Shown here one piece after another: positions 60,681 to 64,000 of a stretch of 64,000 bases of DNA. This DNA comes from Heliocidaris tuberculata. Taxonomy: Eukaryota; Echinodermata; Echinoidea; Camarodonta; Echinometridae. The stretch covers positions 2,898,541 through 2,962,540 of the forward strand of contig CM046845.1 of the NCBI GenBank assembly GCA_025618425.1, read 5' to 3'. Position numbers and translations under genes: made by a program. Numbering within the stretch: position 1 is the stretch's first letter; every line of letters begins with the position of its first letter. Under the pieces are notes generated by a model. That model was not told where the DNA came from and did no database searches. It was given only the letters and a program-made list of their open reading frames with translations.

Positions 60681-60770
60681 TCGTCTGTTGAGAGTCAGAA
60701 GGGCGTTAACTCATATACTTAAACAGAGAGTTAACGCCCTTCTACCTCTCAACAGACAATATGTTTCTTT
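60681..60770. repeat. Hairpin element, copy 2, near-perfect arms
   Basis: GTCTGTTGAGAGTCAGAAGG, GCGTTAACTC on the left; GAGTTAACGCCCTTCTA and CTCTCAACAGAC on the right; about 17-base loop. Related remnants at 51012-51092 and around 37455-37510 and 39395-39590. Confidence 0.75.
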
Positions 60771-61738
60771 GTATAAAATAAAATGAACATTTATAGCTTC
60801 ATACAAAAACCCTCTCTTTTACAACACAAATATTAGGACCCATCTATAAACACCCTCTACAGAAGAAAATTTATCTTTGCCTATAACCTACATCTGATTT
60901 CAAGATGTGAAATACCCAGTTCTAAGTGAAATGTACAAAAATGAGAAAAATCTGGTACCATGATTCATGCACCATTTTTGTATTTTTAGCCCCAAAACTT
61001 GAGTGCGACTTCCTGGGTCAAATCGAATTCTACGATTAGGAGACTGCGTGGCACTACGCAATATCAAGATGGTAACATGTACTGGGTATGTCAAAAAAAG
61101 AAGTATTCATCTTCTCTGGTATAATAAACCACTGTTTAATTATTAGAAATACATTCTTTGACTATGATTCTTCAAACCTGCATAATCATATCTTCAGAAA
61201 ATAATTTTGCACAAGAGCCGCTTCATATAACCTAAAGAGCAAAGCTAGATCCCAACTGACATTTTACTGAAGAAATTTGTAGCATGCTGGATTATGTAAC
61301 TTAATTAGCATACTAAGAGATTAGCTGATTAGGTTTAAAGGTTTTATGATTTATAAGCTCATTTCTTAATACATATAGTTTTAAAGTTAGTATCAAATAG
61401 CACTATTCACTTTAGGTTATTACAATGACTCACCATGATGTGATCTAAAATTAACCTGCATCTAATGAATCCAGGTACAGAACAATATCAAAAGTAATGT
61501 TTTCCTAGTTGCAAAATTTGCTTTCCTAATTATATTTCAATAATTACAATGTTGATCATTCATTTTTTTTCTTTCTGTGGGAATACTTTGAGCAGTTTAA
61601 ACTCTTGTGAGATTATTTACAACAAATATTTCATTGACTCTTTCATTTGGTTACCTTAATGAAATCAAATTTGTTGTGAAATGAAATTTTGTGACACCCT
61701 ATAGTGGAATAGGCTCTGGTGGGTGGTGACAAGGGTAC

Positions 61739-61814
61739 TCATCTTTTGACCTATTTTATCTTCCGAAAGCGCCGTCGTCTTGTCAACCTTCCTCAAACTT
61801 CCTGTCTTAGACAT
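61739..61814 (-). CDS. Candidate upstream (first coding) exon of the formin
   Basis: An ATG at 61814 opens MSKTGSLRKVDKTTALS and the frame reaches ATG-A before GTACCC, a weak donor in phase 1. Phase 1 is exactly what the FH1 exon needs, making the junction codon ACT. The open frame continues upstream of the ATG for about 30 codons to a TAA, so it could also be an internal exon. Codon use looks coding-like, but the donor is poor and homology is not recognisable. If true, this formin lacks an N-terminal regulatory half. Confidence 0.3.
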
Positions 61815-63740
61815 TGGGGGGAAGATGTTTGAGTCTTTAAGGGACACAAGACTATGGGACGCTTGATGAGATAATAATTGTGATGATTGTCGAAGAAGTT
61901 ACAGCTCCAGATTGGAGGGGGAATTGGAGATACCGGAAATTAGATTGAATTGTGATCTCTCAAGCACAACAGGATATGGTGACTATATGAGAAGAAATTG
62001 AGAGAGAGTGAGTGACAAGAATAATGGGATAAAGTTTGGAGTGTGCCAATGATGAATGATTAGAAGAGAGAGAGAGAGAGAGACAGAGACAGAGGGAACC
62101 AGGTGGAGAAGAGGAAGGTATATAAAGAGTTTTGTGAAGCAGAAACAGAAAAATAAAGAGATCTAGACAAATACATAGTGAAAGAAAAACAGTGACAAAC
62201 AGGGGAAAGATAAGGAGCTTAAAAGAGTCTGAAGAAAGAAAGAAAGAAAGAGAAAGAGAGGGATACGGAGAAAGAGAGAGAGAAAGAGAGGGATACACAA
62301 ATACAGCGAAAGGAGGAGGAAGAATGAATATGTTCCTGACAATATGTAAAAAGTGTGGGGGCTAAAAAAGGAGGGGTAAATTGTAAAAACAACCAAATGC
62401 ATTTCAAAATGATAGGAAAGTGTGTTACTTTCAAAGATAACTAATGGTGAATTGGTTGTCTTTTTCACTATCAATAACTTGATTTACAATACACATAACT
62501 TGAAAATGCTGCATCTGTGGTGATTAAGCTTATCAAGCTGATTAGTGCAGATACCCTAACCAAACGTCCCTTTACTTCCCTCCACCCCACACCAATCTGT
62601 CATGAGTGGGTGCTAAAGGATCGGTTACACCCTATTACAGGTGTCATCTCGCTACCCCATGTGTTTCCTCTGACCCCACAGGGCTATTTCAGGAACCCTC
62701 TTGGTCACAAGACCAAAAACTTGCCTGACTTAGATCGTCTTTGAAGATTCTGGTGGGAGTACAAGACTGTTTGTGTTAATACTCACATGATATATGTAGT
62801 TTGTATTTCTAATCACATGATGTGTATTTTTATCTCTTAGGGAGAAGGGTATGTTGTACAATAAATATGTCATATATGTTAATATATATTTCAACTAATG
62901 AATGTTTTGGGGAAATATGTTCTTTCACTATTTTTCTGGACAAGCATTAAAAGTCAAATTTATTGAAATTTCATGAGAACTAAATAAAATAATTATTTAC
63001 GCTACCATAGTTGACTGCATTTAAAAAATACTCATATGTTTTAGTTAATGTCTGAAATTCCTTGAATTTGGATATCAATCAATGATTTTAAGAATATTTC
63101 TCAGCTAGAATAATTTTCATATCAGTTATAAAATCTTGAATTATTCAGTTTGAAGGCCATTTAAACAAACAAAAAAGTCTAACGATGAAATATATTTCAA
63201 AACCATATTGGTACAGCTTAAATGGATCATTCAAGCTGTAATGAATATCAAGCTGTCTATATATAACTCATGTTTAAATGTATCAAGGTGGGATTAAAAA
63301 ATCAGTCATATCATGTCTTAAGTAATGCACATGTTCCTGTTCATTAAAAAAAGGTAGACAGTTTAAGAATATTTGATAAGACTTCAAGGACATAGCCATA
63401 TGATCTACCTTAGCACTGGTGGGGAAAAGAGTAGACACAGTTAATTCTGAATTAGATTGAGAGGTGATTAGAAATGACCTAATAAATTGATGTGACAAGA
63501 GTAAGTTGGCCTCCTTTACATTTCAGCTGGCATATTGTGTGTATAATCCATTCATTTCATCTTTAACTTACATTACAGGTTCTTCTTCATTGGTTTCTTG
63601 CAACACAATAAATGTGTAAAACATAGGAGATGTCATTCAGATGTTTAACATTCTTGTTTATGTAAGAAATATGTTGAATGTCATCAGATTATGCAAGCTG
63701 TATGTTTGAATATTGTGCATATATTCCATTCATTTCATCT
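61815..63740. other. Upstream of the formin candidate first exon; no supported gene
   Basis: GA-rich tracts at 62065-62095 and 62230-62295 make spurious Leu/Ser frames. A 75-codon plus-strand frame ending at 62744 has some coding look but no splice or homology support. Otherwise nothing is seen. Confidence 0.5.
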
Positions 63741-63744
63741 TTAA

Positions 63745-64000
63745 CCCTTTCAAGACAATTGTCCACATTTTGTGGTTTGGCTCAATAACTTTTGATTCAG
63801 AGCCCTAAAAATATACCAGATGCATGAGTAGAAAGAACAAAAAATTCTACACACACTATGTTCATTTTTATTGCATGACCATATTGCATTTGATGCCAGG
63901 CATTTTAAAAAGGAGAATATGCTTCAAAATCCTTAAATTGGCAACAAATTAAAAGGTTCAAAATCATTGTTTTTTATCAAAATTGGCAATTTTTCAACTT
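63745..64000 (+). repeat. MITE family A copy 4, cut by the window end
   Basis: TTAA at 63741-63744 followed by CCCTTTCAAGACAATTGTCC; matches copies 2 and 3 in the same orientation up to base 64000. Confidence 0.75.

Larger units (their letters stand above)
57007..61738. other. Probable first formin intron
   Basis: No exon with acceptable splice sites and the required phase was found between the FH1 exon and 61.7 kb. Contents are repeats at 58165-58628, 59260-59436, 60681-60770 and a G run at 60178-60192. Confidence 0.5.

Noticed and set aside
62517..62744. 75-codon plus-strand frame ending NLPDLDRL
   Set aside because: Somewhat gene-like composition and an AATAAA about 120 bases later, but no acceptor, upstream exon or homology could be supported.

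Overview
The window is eukaryotic nuclear DNA from an animal. Genes are split into many short exons with GT-AG introns, introns are AT-rich, and microsatellites and small transposon relics are dense. Malectin, FBA and NACHT domains, a PH-containing formin, and tRNA-derived SINEs containing GGCAAGGCATT suggest a marine invertebrate deuterostome, most likely an echinoderm. That assignment is inference. No prokaryotic gene, operon or CRISPR array is present.

Two genes were found, both on the minus strand. The first is very large. I traced 34 coding exons from a candidate TATA/Inr promoter and ATG near 33.4 kb down to 787, and it runs off the left edge. Every exon junction keeps the reading frame; the 6,230 traced coding bases give about 2,077 residues. 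In order the protein has: an unrecognised N-terminus; a Ser/Lys/Glu/Thr/Pro repeat exon; an acidic low-complexity stretch with a further unrecognised region; a malectin-like domain; an F-box-associated (FBA) domain without a visible F-box; a DUF4062 domain; a NACHT-type STAND NTPase with Walker A and B motifs; and the start of what should be a helical or TPR region outside the window. The C-terminal half resembles nephrocystin-3 and invertebrate 'TPR repeat-containing protein DDB_G0287407-like' proteins. Two glycan-lectin-type folds placed ahead of a STAND ATPase is the most interesting feature here and suggests an intracellular glycan or membrane-damage sensor (inference).

The second gene (44.5-57.0 kb, possibly starting at 61.8 kb) is a formin with a short FH1 segment, a complete FH2 domain over ten exons, a basic/serine-rich linker and a C-terminal PH domain. 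This matches the PH-domain-containing formins (PHCF), a subtype reported as lost in placental mammals. No GBD/FH3 region is visible upstream.

Introns and the roughly 10.8 kb between the genes hold many non-autonomous DNA transposons (MITEs). At least four families insert at TTAA (piggyBac-like), and two of those insertions have an unoccupied paralogous target inside this same window. One hAT-like family has two copies with perfect 8-bp target duplications. Others include long palindromes, one built of a GGACAACTACCCCC minisatellite and its mirror image. Three likely tRNA-derived SINEs and many simple repeats fill the rest.
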